This document shows, in pieces, positions 33,347-42,139 of a stretch of DNA of 64,000 nt. The stretch comes from Salinimicrobium sp963739625 (GTDB lineage: Bacteria > Bacteroidota > Bacteroidia > Flavobacteriales > Flavobacteriaceae), in NCBI GenBank assembly GCA_963739625.1, contig CAVUAU010000011.1:496001-560000 (forward strand), read 5' to 3'. Position 1 is the first letter of the stretch. Each line of letters begins with the position of its first letter. A program made the translations under genes and the position numbers. Under the pieces are notes generated by a model. The model ran no database searches. It saw nothing but the letters and a program-made list of their open reading frames with translations, and was not told where the DNA came from.

Positions 33347-35893
33347 CTAAGAGTTTGTTTCCTTCTTAGGTTTATCCACCTTAATGGTGAGTTCTTTTTT
33401 ATCTTCATCAAAGTCCATAAAGATCTTGTCGCCTTCAGAGATATGAGAAGTGATAATCTCTTCGGCTAAAGCGTCTTCAATATATTTCTGGATTGCACGG
33501 TTTAAGGGTCGTGCTCCATATTGCTTATCAAAACCTTTTTCGGCAATAAAGTCTTTCGCTTTTTTGGTCAACTTCAGGTCATATCCAAGGGCTCCAATTC
33601 TTCCGAAGAGTTTTTCGAGCTCAATATCAATGATCTTGTAGATGTCTTCCTGTTCAAGCGGATTGAAGATCACGACGTCATCTACGCGGTTAAGAAATTC
33701 CGGCGCAAAGGCTTTTTTCAGTGCATTTTCGATCACGCTTCTTGCGTTCTCGTCTACCTGAGATTTCTTTGCAGCCGTACCAAAACCAACTCCCTGTCCA
33801 AAGTCCTTCAACTTTCTTGCTCCAATATTAGAGGTCATGATGATAATGGTATTCCTGAAGTCGATCTTACGACCAAGGCTATCAGTCAAATATCCATCAT
33901 CAAGCACCTGAAGTAACATGTTGAACACATCGGGGTGAGCTTTCTCCACCTCGTCAAGCAGGATCACGGCGTAAGGTTTCCGTCTTACTTTTTCGGTTAA
34001 TTGTCCGCCTTCTTCGTAACCCACATATCCCGGAGGTGCACCAATCAATCTGCTCACCGCAAATTTTTCCATGTACTCACTCATGTCAATACGTATCAAC
34101 GCATCTTCATTGTCAAACAGCTCCCTTGAAAGTATTTTTGCAAGCTGGGTTTTACCAACCCCGGTTTGTCCAAGGAAGATAAAGGAACCAATAGGTTTGT
34201 TTGGATCTTTCAATCCCGCGCGGTTACGCTGAATGGCTTTAACCACCTTACCAACGGCTTCGTCCTGCCCAATCACTTTTCCTTTGATCAACTCGGGCAG
34301 TTTTGCCAGTTTATTGATCTCGGTTTGAGCGATACGGTTTACAGGGATTCCTGTCATCATGGAAACCACATCGGCAACATTGTCCTCGCTTACCGTTTCG
34401 CGGTGCATTTTAGACTCTTCTTCCCAACGTGTCTGAGCTTTTGCCAGTTCCTTTTCAATATTCTTTTCGTCATCGCGAAGCTTCGCGGCCTCTTCGTATT
34501 TCTGCTTTTTAACTACGGTATTCTTGTTCTCACGAACTTCTTCCAGCTTGCGCTCCAGTTCGAGGATCTGTTTTGGAACATCAATATTGGTAATATGTAC
34601 TCGCGAACCTGCTTCGTCTAAAGCGTCAATAGCTTTGTCCGGCAAAAATCTGTCGGTCATATAGCGGTTTGTCAGCTTCACACAGGCCATGATAGCCTCA
34701 TCTGTATAAGTTACGTTGTGATGTTCTTCGTACTTGTCCTTGATGTTGTTAAGGATTTGAATGGTTTCCTCAACAGTGGTAGGTTCTACGATGACCTTTT
34801 GGAAACGTCTTTCTAACGCCCCATCTTTTTCTATATACTGTCTATACTCGTCAAGAGTTGTAGCCCCAATACATTGAATCTCACCTCTGGCAAGTGCAGG
34901 TTTGAACATGTTGCTGGCATCGAGGCTTCCTGTAGCGCCACCGGCACCAACAATGGTGTGAATCTCGTCAATGAAAAGTATGATGTCATCGTTCTTCTCC
35001 AGCTCGTTCATCACCGCCTTCATACGTTCCTCGAATTGGCCGCGGTACTTAGTACCGGCCACAAGGCTCGCAAGGTCAAGGGTAACGACCCGCTTATCAA
35101 AAAGGATTCTCGAAACTTTACGCTTTACAATTCGAAGGGCAAGACCTTCAGCAATTGCCGATTTACCAACACCCGGTTCTCCAATGAGCAGAGGGTTGTT
35201 CTTTTTTCTTCGGCTTAAGATCTGCGAAACCCGCTCGATCTCTTTCTCGCGCCCCACAACAGGGTCGAGTTTATCGAGTTCGGCAAGGGCAGTTAGATCC
35301 CTTCCGAAGTTATCTAAGACAGGAGTCTTGGATTTCTTGGTTGATTTCCCCGGATTTCCTGCAAAGGGATTGCCTTTACCTTCGTCTGAAGTAGCGTCTT
35401 CATCTGAAAAAGATTCTGCCGTAGGAGATTCTATATAATCATCATCGTTAGCAATCATATATTTAAATTGGTCTTTAACCCCGTCATAATCTACCTTCAG
35501 TTTATTCAAAAGTTTCGTAGTCGGGTCGTTCTCATTCCGAAGAATGCAAAGCAGTAAATGTGCTGTATTGATCGAGGAGCTTTGGAAGAGTTTAGCTTCC
35601 AAAAAAGTAGTTTTTAATGCCCGTTCTGCCTGTCTTGTAAGGTGTAGGTTCCTCTTTTCATTAGACTCAACTGTTACATTAGGATTGGCGGGGCTCAATA
35701 TTTCGACTTTTCTCCTTAGATGGGTAAGATCAACATCGAGAGCGTTGAGGATATTGATGGCTTTTCCATCCCCGTCTCTCAACAGTCCCAGCATCAAGTG
35801 TTCTGTACCTATAAAATCATGTCCTAACCTCAAGGCTTCTTCCTTGCTGTAGGCTATAACATCTTTTACTCTTGGTGAAAAATTATCATCCAT
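33347..35893 (-). CDS. clpC: ATP-dependent Clp protease ATP-binding subunit ClpC
   Basis: 848 residues, Hsp100/AAA+ unfoldase. Two N-terminal Clp repeats (residues 1-145, e.g. IGTEHLMLGLLRDGDG and INTAHLLLCILRNENDP), an acidic linker, AAA module 1 (GEPGVGKSAIAEGLA; ILFIDEIHTIVGAGG), a UVR-like coiled coil with EEAAKLRDDEK, AAA module 2 (LGQTGVGKTQLAK; VILLDEVEKAHPDVFN) and a C-terminal D2-small domain (FDKQYGARPLNRAIQKYIED). The Walker A, Walker B and arginine-finger regions are intact. It delivers proteins to ClpP and takes part in stress survival. It diverges from gyrA. Confidence 0.95.
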   Translation of the reverse strand: MDDNFSPRVKDVIAYSKEEALRLGHDFIGTEHLMLGLLRDGDGKAINILNALDVDLTHLRRKVEILSPANPNVTVESNEKRNLHLTRQAERALKTTFLEAKLFQSSSINTAHLLLCILRNENDPTTKLLNKLKVDYDGVKDQFKYMIANDDDYIESPTAESFSDEDATSDEGKGNPFAGNPGKSTKKSKTPVLDNFGRDLTALAELDKLDPVVGREKEIERVSQILSRRKKNNPLLIGEPGVGKSAIAEGLALRIVKRKVSRILFDKRVVTLDLASLVAGTKYRGQFEERMKAVMNELEKNDDIILFIDEIHTIVGAGGATGSLDASNMFKPALARGEIQCIGATTLDEYRQYIEKDGALERRFQKVIVEPTTVEETIQILNNIKDKYEEHHNVTYTDEAIMACVKLTNRYMTDRFLPDKAIDALDEAGSRVHITNIDVPKQILELERKLEEVRENKNTVVKKQKYEEAAKLRDDEKNIEKELAKAQTRWEEESKMHRETVSEDNVADVVSMMTGIPVNRIAQTEINKLAKLPELIKGKVIGQDEAVGKVVKAIQRNRAGLKDPNKPIGSFIFLGQTGVGKTQLAKILSRELFDNEDALIRIDMSEYMEKFAVSRLIGAPPGYVGYEEGGQLTEKVRRKPYAVILLDEVEKAHPDVFNMLLQVLDDGYLTDSLGRKIDFRNTIIIMTSNIGARKLKDFGQGVGFGTAAKKSQVDENARSVIENALKKAFAPEFLNRVDDVVIFNPLEQEDIYKIIDIELEKLFGRIGALGYDLKLTKKAKDFIAEKGFDKQYGARPLNRAIQKYIEDALAEEIITSHISEGDKIFMDFDEDKKELTIKVDKPKKETNS

Positions 35894-36135
35894 GTTTTTT
35901 TCCTTTCTCTCTGATTATTTCCTAGTCAGGTTTCAAAAACCGTACCTGATTGCGGTTTAAAGCTAATTGACAAAATTGGTCTGGAATTACAAAGAAGAAT
36001 GTAATGAACTTATTAACGGACTACAACTAAATATTTGTTAATAAAATACAAGAAAACCTCAATGAACATGGTATGTAGGTTGGCTAAAATGCGTAAATTG
36101 GCACGTTAGTTTTTTGAACCAAAATAAATGAATAT
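35894..36135. other. Divergent clpC-gyrA intergenic region, 242 bp
   Basis: AT-rich control region of two divergent genes, with no ORF. No clean TAnnTTTG is present; TAGTTTTTTG near 36108 (plus strand) is a loose candidate for gyrA. I see no inverted repeat that would suggest a CtsR or HrcA operator. Confidence 0.4.
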
Positions 36136-38691
36136 ATGGCTGAAGGAGAAAAGTTAATTCCTATCAACATTGAAGATGAAATGAAGTCGGCCTACATTGA
36201 TTATTCAATGTCGGTCATTGTGTCACGTGCCCTGCCAGACGTGCGTGACGGTTTGAAACCTGTACACCGAAGGGTTTTATACGGAATGTATGAGCTGGGA
36301 GTCTTATCCAACAGAGCTCACAAGAAATCTGCGAGAATAGTCGGGGAAGTTCTAGGTAAGTTTCACCCTCACGGTGACTCTTCAGTCTATGACACCATGG
36401 TACGTATGGCCCAGGAGTGGAGTTTGCGTTACATGCTGGTAGACGGCCAGGGTAACTTTGGTTCTGTTGACGGTGACAGCCCTGCGGCAATGCGTTATAC
36501 CGAGGCAAGGATGCGCAAGATCAGCGAAGACATGCTGGCCGATATTGACAAGGAAACTGTCGATACTCAGCTAAACTTTGATGATACTATTCATGAGCCT
36601 AAGGTGTTGCCAACAAGGATCCCAAACCTGTTGGTGAACGGTGCCAGCGGGATCGCGGTAGGGATGGCGACCAATATGCCGCCTCACAACCTTTCGGAAG
36701 TTATCGACGGGGTAGTGACCTACATCGACAATCCCGATGTGGAGGTTGATGAGCTTATCGAACACGTAAAAGCACCCGATTTTCCTACAGGAGGTATCAT
36801 TTACGGCTATGATGGCGTGCGTGAAGCCTTTAAAACAGGTCGCGGAAGAGTGGTTATTCGCGCGAAAGCGAATACCGAAGAGGTCAACGGTCGTGAGGCA
36901 ATCGTAGTGACCGAAATTCCTTACCAGGTCAACAAGGCTGAGATGATCAAGAAAACAGCCGAACTGGTAAACGAGAAAAAAATCGAAGGTATTTCCCTTA
37001 TCAGGGACGAATCTGACAGAAATGGAATGCGCATCGTCTATATTCTTAAGCGTGACGCCATTCCTAATATTGTACTTAATACCTTATATAAACATACTGC
37101 GCTTCAAAGCTCCTTCAGCGTGAATAATATCGCGCTTGTCAAAGGACGTCCGCAAATGCTGAATCTTAAGGACATGATCCACCATTTTGTGGAGCATCGT
37201 CATGATGTGGTTGTGCGCCGTACGGAGTACGAGCTGAGAAAAGCAGAAGAAAGAGCTCATATTCTTGAAGGGCTTATCATTGCTTCAGATAATATTGATG
37301 AGGTGATTGCGCTCATCCGTGCGTCCAGCAATGCCGATGAAGCAAGAGAAAAATTGATCGCACGTTTTGAACTTTCCGAAGTACAGGCCAAGGCGATCGT
37401 TGAGATGAGATTGAGACAACTTACCGGTCTTGAACAGGATAAGCTGAGAGCTGAATACGAGGAATTGATGAAAACCATCGAAGACCTGAAGGATATCCTT
37501 GCGAGAAAAGAGCGCAGGATGCAGGTGATCAAAGATGAAATGCTTGAGGTAAAGGAAAAATACGGTGATGAGAGAAGATCTACCATCGAATACGCCGGCG
37601 GCGACTTAAGTATGGAAGATATGATCCCAGATGAGCAGGTGGTAATAACCATTTCTCACGCAGGTTATATTAAAAGGACATCGCTTACAGAATATAAAAC
37701 TCAAAACCGGGGAGGAGTAGGACAGAAGGCTTCGATCACGAGAAACGAAGACTTCCTTGAAAATCTCTTTATTGGAACGAACCACCAATACATGCTGTTC
37801 TTTACCGAAAAAGGTAAATGCTTCTGGATGAGGGTGTTTGAGATTCCTGAAGGAAGTAGAACTTCAAAGGGAAGAGCAATACAAAACCTGATCAATCTGG
37901 AGCCAGATGATAAGCTGAAAGCTTTCATCTGTACCCAGGATCTTAAAGATGAGGAATACATCAACAGCCATTACGTGATCATGGCTACTAAGAAAGGACA
38001 GGTTAAAAAGACTCCGCTGGAGCAATATTCAAGACCAAGAACTAATGGTATCAATGCGATCACCATTAGAGAAGGAGATGAGCTGCTGGAAGCTAAACTT
38101 ACCAATGGAGAAAGCCAGGTGATGTTGGCCGTAAAAAGCGGGAAAGCGATTAGATTCGAGGAAAGCAAAACCCGCCCAATGGGAAGAAATGCATCGGGAG
38201 TTAGAGGTATTACTCTTGCCGATGATAAGGATGAAGTGGTTGGAATGATCGCCATTCAGAATTCCAAGGAGGAGACAGTACTTGTAGTTTCTGAAAATGG
38301 CTACGGAAAACGCACCTATATAGATGATCCCGAAGATGGGGAACCAATCTACAGAATCACCAACAGGGGCGGAAAAGGAGTCAAAACAATCTCTATCACT
38401 CCAAAGACCGGAAGCCTTGTCGCTATAAAAAGTGTGACAGATCTTGATGATCTTATGATCATCAACAAATCTGGTATTGCAATTAGAACTTCTGTAGACA
38501 GCCTGCGGGTTATGGGTAGAGCTACCCAGGGCGTTAGGTTGATCAACCTCAAGGGCAACGACTCCATAGCAGCCGTGGCAAAAGTGATGAACGAAGAGGA
38601 AGATGTAGAGGAAGTTGCCGAGAAGGAAGGCCTTGATATGAGAGGTGAAGACCATGATGGCACAACAATTGCAAACGATACTGAAGAATAA
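36136..38691 (+). CDS. gyrA: DNA gyrase subunit A
   Basis: 851 residues; the breakage-and-rejoining subunit of gyrase. Catalytic Tyr121 lies in AAMRYTEARM. The quinolone-resistance region reads HPHGDSSVYD, with Ser82 and Asp86 at the positions of E. coli S83 and D87, i.e. the sensitive residues. The C-terminal beta-pinwheel repeats follow from about residue 520, and the GyrA box has the sequence QNRGGVGQ. The end of the protein is acidic (EEEDVEEVAEKEG). Start chosen at ATG 36136, as it gives the family's usual N-terminus. Confidence 0.95.
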   Translation: MAEGEKLIPINIEDEMKSAYIDYSMSVIVSRALPDVRDGLKPVHRRVLYGMYELGVLSNRAHKKSARIVGEVLGKFHPHGDSSVYDTMVRMAQEWSLRYMLVDGQGNFGSVDGDSPAAMRYTEARMRKISEDMLADIDKETVDTQLNFDDTIHEPKVLPTRIPNLLVNGASGIAVGMATNMPPHNLSEVIDGVVTYIDNPDVEVDELIEHVKAPDFPTGGIIYGYDGVREAFKTGRGRVVIRAKANTEEVNGREAIVVTEIPYQVNKAEMIKKTAELVNEKKIEGISLIRDESDRNGMRIVYILKRDAIPNIVLNTLYKHTALQSSFSVNNIALVKGRPQMLNLKDMIHHFVEHRHDVVVRRTEYELRKAEERAHILEGLIIASDNIDEVIALIRASSNADEAREKLIARFELSEVQAKAIVEMRLRQLTGLEQDKLRAEYEELMKTIEDLKDILARKERRMQVIKDEMLEVKEKYGDERRSTIEYAGGDLSMEDMIPDEQVVITISHAGYIKRTSLTEYKTQNRGGVGQKASITRNEDFLENLFIGTNHQYMLFFTEKGKCFWMRVFEIPEGSRTSKGRAIQNLINLEPDDKLKAFICTQDLKDEEYINSHYVIMATKKGQVKKTPLEQYSRPRTNGINAITIREGDELLEAKLTNGESQVMLAVKSGKAIRFEESKTRPMGRNASGVRGITLADDKDEVVGMIAIQNSKEETVLVVSENGYGKRTYIDDPEDGEPIYRITNRGGKGVKTISITPKTGSLVAIKSVTDLDDLMIINKSGIAIRTSVDSLRVMGRATQGVRLINLKGNDSIAAVAKVMNEEEDVEEVAEKEGLDMRGEDHDGTTIANDTEE

Positions 38692-38711
38692 GTTAAACTA
38701 AACCCTAAAAA

Positions 38712-39974
38712 ATGAAAACAAGAATTCTAACGGCAGTTTTGGCAATGTCTACTGTCGTCACTTTTGCCCAAAAGAAGGAAATAAAACGTGCAGGAAAAGC
38801 TGTGGAGAGCGGTGAATATCAAGAGGCTAAGAATTACCTTCAACAAGCCGAAGCAGAGCTGTCTGGAGCTGATGATGATCTTAAAGCCGATTTTTATCTT
38901 TATAAAGGTTATGCCTTAATAGGAAACGGTGAAAATGTACCCACCAATGACCTTATGGCAGCCACCGAAGCTTTCAAAAAAGCTCAGGAGCTGGGTCACG
39001 CAGATGCCCAACAGGGAATCGCTGCTGCAAGTAATGCTTTGGTGAATGCCGCCATCGCTGACCAGAATGCACAGAAATATACTGAAGCTGCAGAGAAACT
39101 TTACCAGGGATACAACCTCAACCAGAAAGATACCATTTACCTTTACTACGCTGCTTCCAACGCTGTAAACGCACAAGATTATGACGCAGCTCTTAAGTAC
39201 TACAACATCCTTAAAGATGTAGGTTTTACAGGAGAGGAAACTGTGTATACTGCCGTTAATAAAGAAACGGGAGAGACAGAAAGAATGGCATCTAAAGAGC
39301 AACGTGACCTTTTTGTAAAAGCAGGGTCTTACACAGATCCAAAAGAAGAAAAAGCTGAATCTAAAAAAGGGGAAATTGCTAAGAATATCGCTCTTATTTA
39401 CATCGAAAAAGGTGAAAATGAAAAGGCGGTTAAAGCGATGGAAAATGCAAAACAGGAAAATCCCGGAGATGTAAACCTTTTGCAAGCCGAAGCTGACATG
39501 TACTACAAAATGGGTGACATGAAAAAATACCGTGAGCTTATGGAGCAGGTAGTTGAGCAAAGCCCTAACGATCCTGTTCTTTACTACAACCTGGGAGTAA
39601 GTTCAGCAGAACTTGGGGAGACAGACAGAGCTATTGACTACTACAAAAAAGCTATTGAGCTTGACCCAACAATGAACAATGCAAGGATCAACATTGCTTA
39701 TGTTATTCTTTCTAAAGAGGCTCCTATCGTTGAAGAGATGAACAGCCTTGGAATGAGTAAAGAGGATACCAAGAAGTATGATGAACTTTCTGAACAGCGT
39801 AAGCAACTTTACGTAGATGCATTGCCACACCTTGAAAAAGTTCTTGAAAGAGACCCTAACAATATAGAAGCTGCAAGAACAATGATGAATATCTATTATC
39901 AAATCGAGCAGCCTGAGAAAGCTGAAGCGATGAAAGAAAAGATTTCTGAAATGGAAGCTAATCAGGGAGAGTAA
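38712..39974 (+). CDS. Secreted tetratricopeptide-repeat protein
   Basis: 420 residues with an N-terminal signal peptide (MKTRILTAVLAMSTVVTFA, cleaved before QKKE). At least six TPR-like helix pairs follow, for instance EYQEAKNYLQQAEAEL, YTEAAEKLYQGYNLNQKDT, YDAALKYYNIL, ENEKAVKAMENAKQENPGD and DRAIDYYKKAIELDPTMNNA. TPRs mediate protein contacts; periplasmic TPR proteins of this type are common in Bacteroidota and have no shared function. It lies 20 bases behind gyrA in the same direction and is followed by a terminator. Confidence 0.85.
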   Translation: MKTRILTAVLAMSTVVTFAQKKEIKRAGKAVESGEYQEAKNYLQQAEAELSGADDDLKADFYLYKGYALIGNGENVPTNDLMAATEAFKKAQELGHADAQQGIAAASNALVNAAIADQNAQKYTEAAEKLYQGYNLNQKDTIYLYYAASNAVNAQDYDAALKYYNILKDVGFTGEETVYTAVNKETGETERMASKEQRDLFVKAGSYTDPKEEKAESKKGEIAKNIALIYIEKGENEKAVKAMENAKQENPGDVNLLQAEADMYYKMGDMKKYRELMEQVVEQSPNDPVLYYNLGVSSAELGETDRAIDYYKKAIELDPTMNNARINIAYVILSKEAPIVEEMNSLGMSKEDTKKYDELSEQRKQLYVDALPHLEKVLERDPNNIEAARTMMNIYYQIEQPEKAEAMKEKISEMEANQGE

Positions 39975-39996
39975 TCTCTAAGAAATATTGATATTG

Positions 39997-40024
39997 AAAA
40001 ACCCGCTTTCTTAGCGGGTTTTTT
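39997..40024 (+). terminator. Rho-independent terminator after the TPR gene
   Basis: Stem AAAAACCCGCT (39997-40007) / AGCGGGTTTTT (40013-40023) with a 5-base loop and T-run. Confidence 0.9.
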
Positions 40025-40040
40025 GTTTTATATGAAGAGA

Positions 40041-40080
40041 AGGGGCGTCAAAAATATCATTTTTGACGCCCCTTTCTTTT
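40041..40080. terminator. Second terminator between the TPR gene and the NlpC/P60 gene
   Basis: A near-perfect 33-base palindrome, AGGGGCGTCAAAAAT (40041-40055) against its complement (40059-40073), followed by TTCTTTT. It contains the CAAAAAT/ATTTTTG core found in other palindromes of this window and can act for both converging genes. Confidence 0.7.
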
Positions 40081-40091
40081 GAGTGGTTTAA

Positions 40092-40838
40092 TTAGACGAT
40101 CCTCTTGATCACTCTAAGCTGGTGAGTATGTCGCTTTAGATCTGCATTATAAATACCTGAATGATCGATCCTGTCAAGCCTCACCTTTCCATCTGCATGA
40201 ATGATATAGTTATCGCTCATAATGATCCCTACGTGGGTGATCACGCCTTCAGAATTGTCAAAGAAGGCCAGATCTCCCGGTTCACTTTCTTCAATAAAAC
40301 TTAAAGATTCACCCTGCCTGGCTTGATCTGCCGCGTTGCGCTGCAGCATATGCCCGTTCAACCTATAGACCATTTGGGTAAAGCCGCTGGAATCAATTCC
40401 AAAAGGGGTTTTTCCGCCCCACATATAAGGCGCATTGAGATAAAGAAAAGCGGTTTCAATAAGTTTGGATTTCAGCTGAATTCCACTGGTTGTAACTCCC
40501 GAAAATTCCTGCTGGAGCAGGGGCAGGGAGTTGAGAACAGCACCTATGGGAACGGGAATGAGTTGTCCCGGACCGGTAACAAATTCGATAAGGTCTGCCG
40601 AAAGTACGGCAGCTTCAGCATCCAGCTTGTGAAAATCTTCTTCAGAGATCTTTTTGAACTGCTTGTTGTCAATCCAGGCTTCAAAGGCATCAAATGCCGT
40701 GCGTATCTTTGACCATTTCGCCCTTTCTTCCAGGATGCGAAAATGTTCCCCATACAGTACCTGGCTCAGCATTTCGCTGGCATCTGCAGGCTCTTTCCGA
40801 AGGGGAACCGTTCCTAAATTACAAATGGCATATTGCAT
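40092..40838 (-). CDS. C40 (NlpC/P60)-family protein with SH3-like domains; catalytic Cys position is Ser
   Basis: 248 residues. The first 90 or so form SH3-like modules (AICNLGTVPLRKEPADASEM; EHFRILEERAKWSKIRT), then the NlpC/P60 domain with YMWGGKTPFGIDSSGFTQMVY. The catalytic residue of this family is the Cys in DCSGF; here codon 150 is TCC, Ser (bases 40389-40391). His202 (THVGII) and the following YIIHADG are kept. Family members cut cell-wall peptides, such as between D-Glu and meso-DAP. Ser replacement would weaken or remove activity, so this may be a binding-only relative, a real mutation or a sequence error. No signal peptide is evident. Confidence 0.82.
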   Translation of the reverse strand: MQYAICNLGTVPLRKEPADASEMLSQVLYGEHFRILEERAKWSKIRTAFDAFEAWIDNKQFKKISEEDFHKLDAEAAVLSADLIEFVTGPGQLIPVPIGAVLNSLPLLQQEFSGVTTSGIQLKSKLIETAFLYLNAPYMWGGKTPFGIDSSGFTQMVYRLNGHMLQRNAADQARQGESLSFIEESEPGDLAFFDNSEGVITHVGIIMSDNYIIHADGKVRLDRIDHSGIYNADLKRHTHQLRVIKRIV

Positions 40839-40850
40839 GCAAAAGTGCTG

Positions 40851-42029
40851 TTAGGGGCGTTCGATCACCATAGCCGAAGCACCTCCACCACCATTACATA
40901 CTGCTGCCGCACCAATTTTTCCGTTTTTCTGTTTCAGCACGTTGAACAAGGTCACAATAATACGGGCACCTGAACATCCCAGTGGATGTCCAAGTGAAAC
41001 TGCACCTCCGTTGACATTGACATTGTCGTCTTTTAGTCCCAGGATCTTCATGTTGACAAGTCCTACAACAGAAAAAGCCTCGTTAAATTCAAAATAATCG
41101 ACGTTGTCGAGGGAAATACCTGCTTTTTCAATCGCTTTTGGAAGCGCCTTGGCAGGAGCTGTTGTAAACCAGATAGGTTCATTGGCGGCATCAGCGAAAC
41201 TTTTTATGGTAGCCAGGGGTTCAAGTCCAAGTTCCTCTGCTTTTTCTTTGCTCATCAAAACAAGGGCAGCGGCACCGTCATTTATGGTTGACGCATTTGC
41301 AGCGGTCACAGTTCCCTCTTTTCCAAAGGCCGGGCGCAATGAAGGGATCTTATCTATCATCACGTTTTTGAACTCCTCATCTTCTTTTACAACTATGGGA
41401 TCTCCTTTTCGCTGTGGCACCTCAACCGGTACAACTTCTTCATCGAATCTACCTTCTTCCCATGCTTTGCGGGAGCGATTATAAGATTGTATGGCAAATT
41501 TATCCTGGTCTTCGCGGGTATAACCGTTTTCTTTAGCGCAGTGATCTGCAGCCACTCCCATGGCGTTGTGATCGTATGCATCAACAAGTCCGTCTTTTTG
41601 CATGCCGTCTTCCATTTGAGCAGGGCCAAATTTTTGCCCTTTTCGAAGGTGAAGATAATGCGGGATCAAACTCATGTTTTCCATTCCGCCGGCAACCACG
41701 ATAGAAGCATCACCAAGACTAATGGCCTGTGCAGCCTGCATCACCGCTTTCATACCACTGGCACAAACCTTATTTACGGTTGTACAGGGCACGCTGGTTG
41801 GGATTCCTGCTCCCAGGGCCGCCTGTCTTGCCGGCGCCTGGCCATTACCTGCCTGTACCACATTACCCATCAACACCTCATCAACAAGCTCAGGTTTAAG
41901 GTTGATCTTATCAAGGGCTCCTTTAATGGCTATAGATCCCAGTTTTGTGGCCGGAACAGTAGAAAGGCTGCCAAGAAAACTGCCTATGGGCGTCCTGGCT
42001 GCACTTACTATGACTACTTCTTTATTCAT
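40851..42029 (-). CDS. Acetyl-CoA C-acetyltransferase (thiolase)
   Basis: 392 residues. The thiolase signatures are KVCASGMKA with the nucleophile Cys89, NEAFSVVGL, GHPLGCSGARI with the catalytic His, and AAVCNGGGGASAM with the second Cys near residue 380. The enzyme condenses two acetyl-CoA to acetoacetyl-CoA or runs the reverse in fatty acid use. Gene symbol atoB or thlA cannot be chosen safely. It lies 12 bases in front of the C40 gene in the same direction and is divergent from the 7TM-HD gene. Confidence 0.92.
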   Translation of the reverse strand: MNKEVVIVSAARTPIGSFLGSLSTVPATKLGSIAIKGALDKINLKPELVDEVLMGNVVQAGNGQAPARQAALGAGIPTSVPCTTVNKVCASGMKAVMQAAQAISLGDASIVVAGGMENMSLIPHYLHLRKGQKFGPAQMEDGMQKDGLVDAYDHNAMGVAADHCAKENGYTREDQDKFAIQSYNRSRKAWEEGRFDEEVVPVEVPQRKGDPIVVKEDEEFKNVMIDKIPSLRPAFGKEGTVTAANASTINDGAAALVLMSKEKAEELGLEPLATIKSFADAANEPIWFTTAPAKALPKAIEKAGISLDNVDYFEFNEAFSVVGLVNMKILGLKDDNVNVNGGAVSLGHPLGCSGARIIVTLFNVLKQKNGKIGAAAVCNGGGGASAMVIERP

Positions 42030-42092
42030 GGTTTTAAGTTTTAGTTTTCTTTTGCGAATTTAGTCATTTTCTCAGGAAGAAACCAACGGCGG

Positions 42093-42122
42093 GGCTGCAG
42101 CCATCTTTTTTTACTACATTTG
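42093..42122 (+). promoter_or_regulatory. Promoter region of the 7TM-HD gene, with a GGCTGCAGCC palindrome
   Basis: The -7 box TACATTTG at 42115-42122 lies 17 bases before the ATG at 42140. Twelve bases upstream of it is the 10-bp palindrome GGCTGCAGCC (42093-42102). The same palindrome is found in front of the aldehyde dehydrogenase gene (45261-45270). It may be a protein-binding site or chance. Confidence 0.4.
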
Positions 42123-42139
42123 AAAAGAGATTTTTATCT

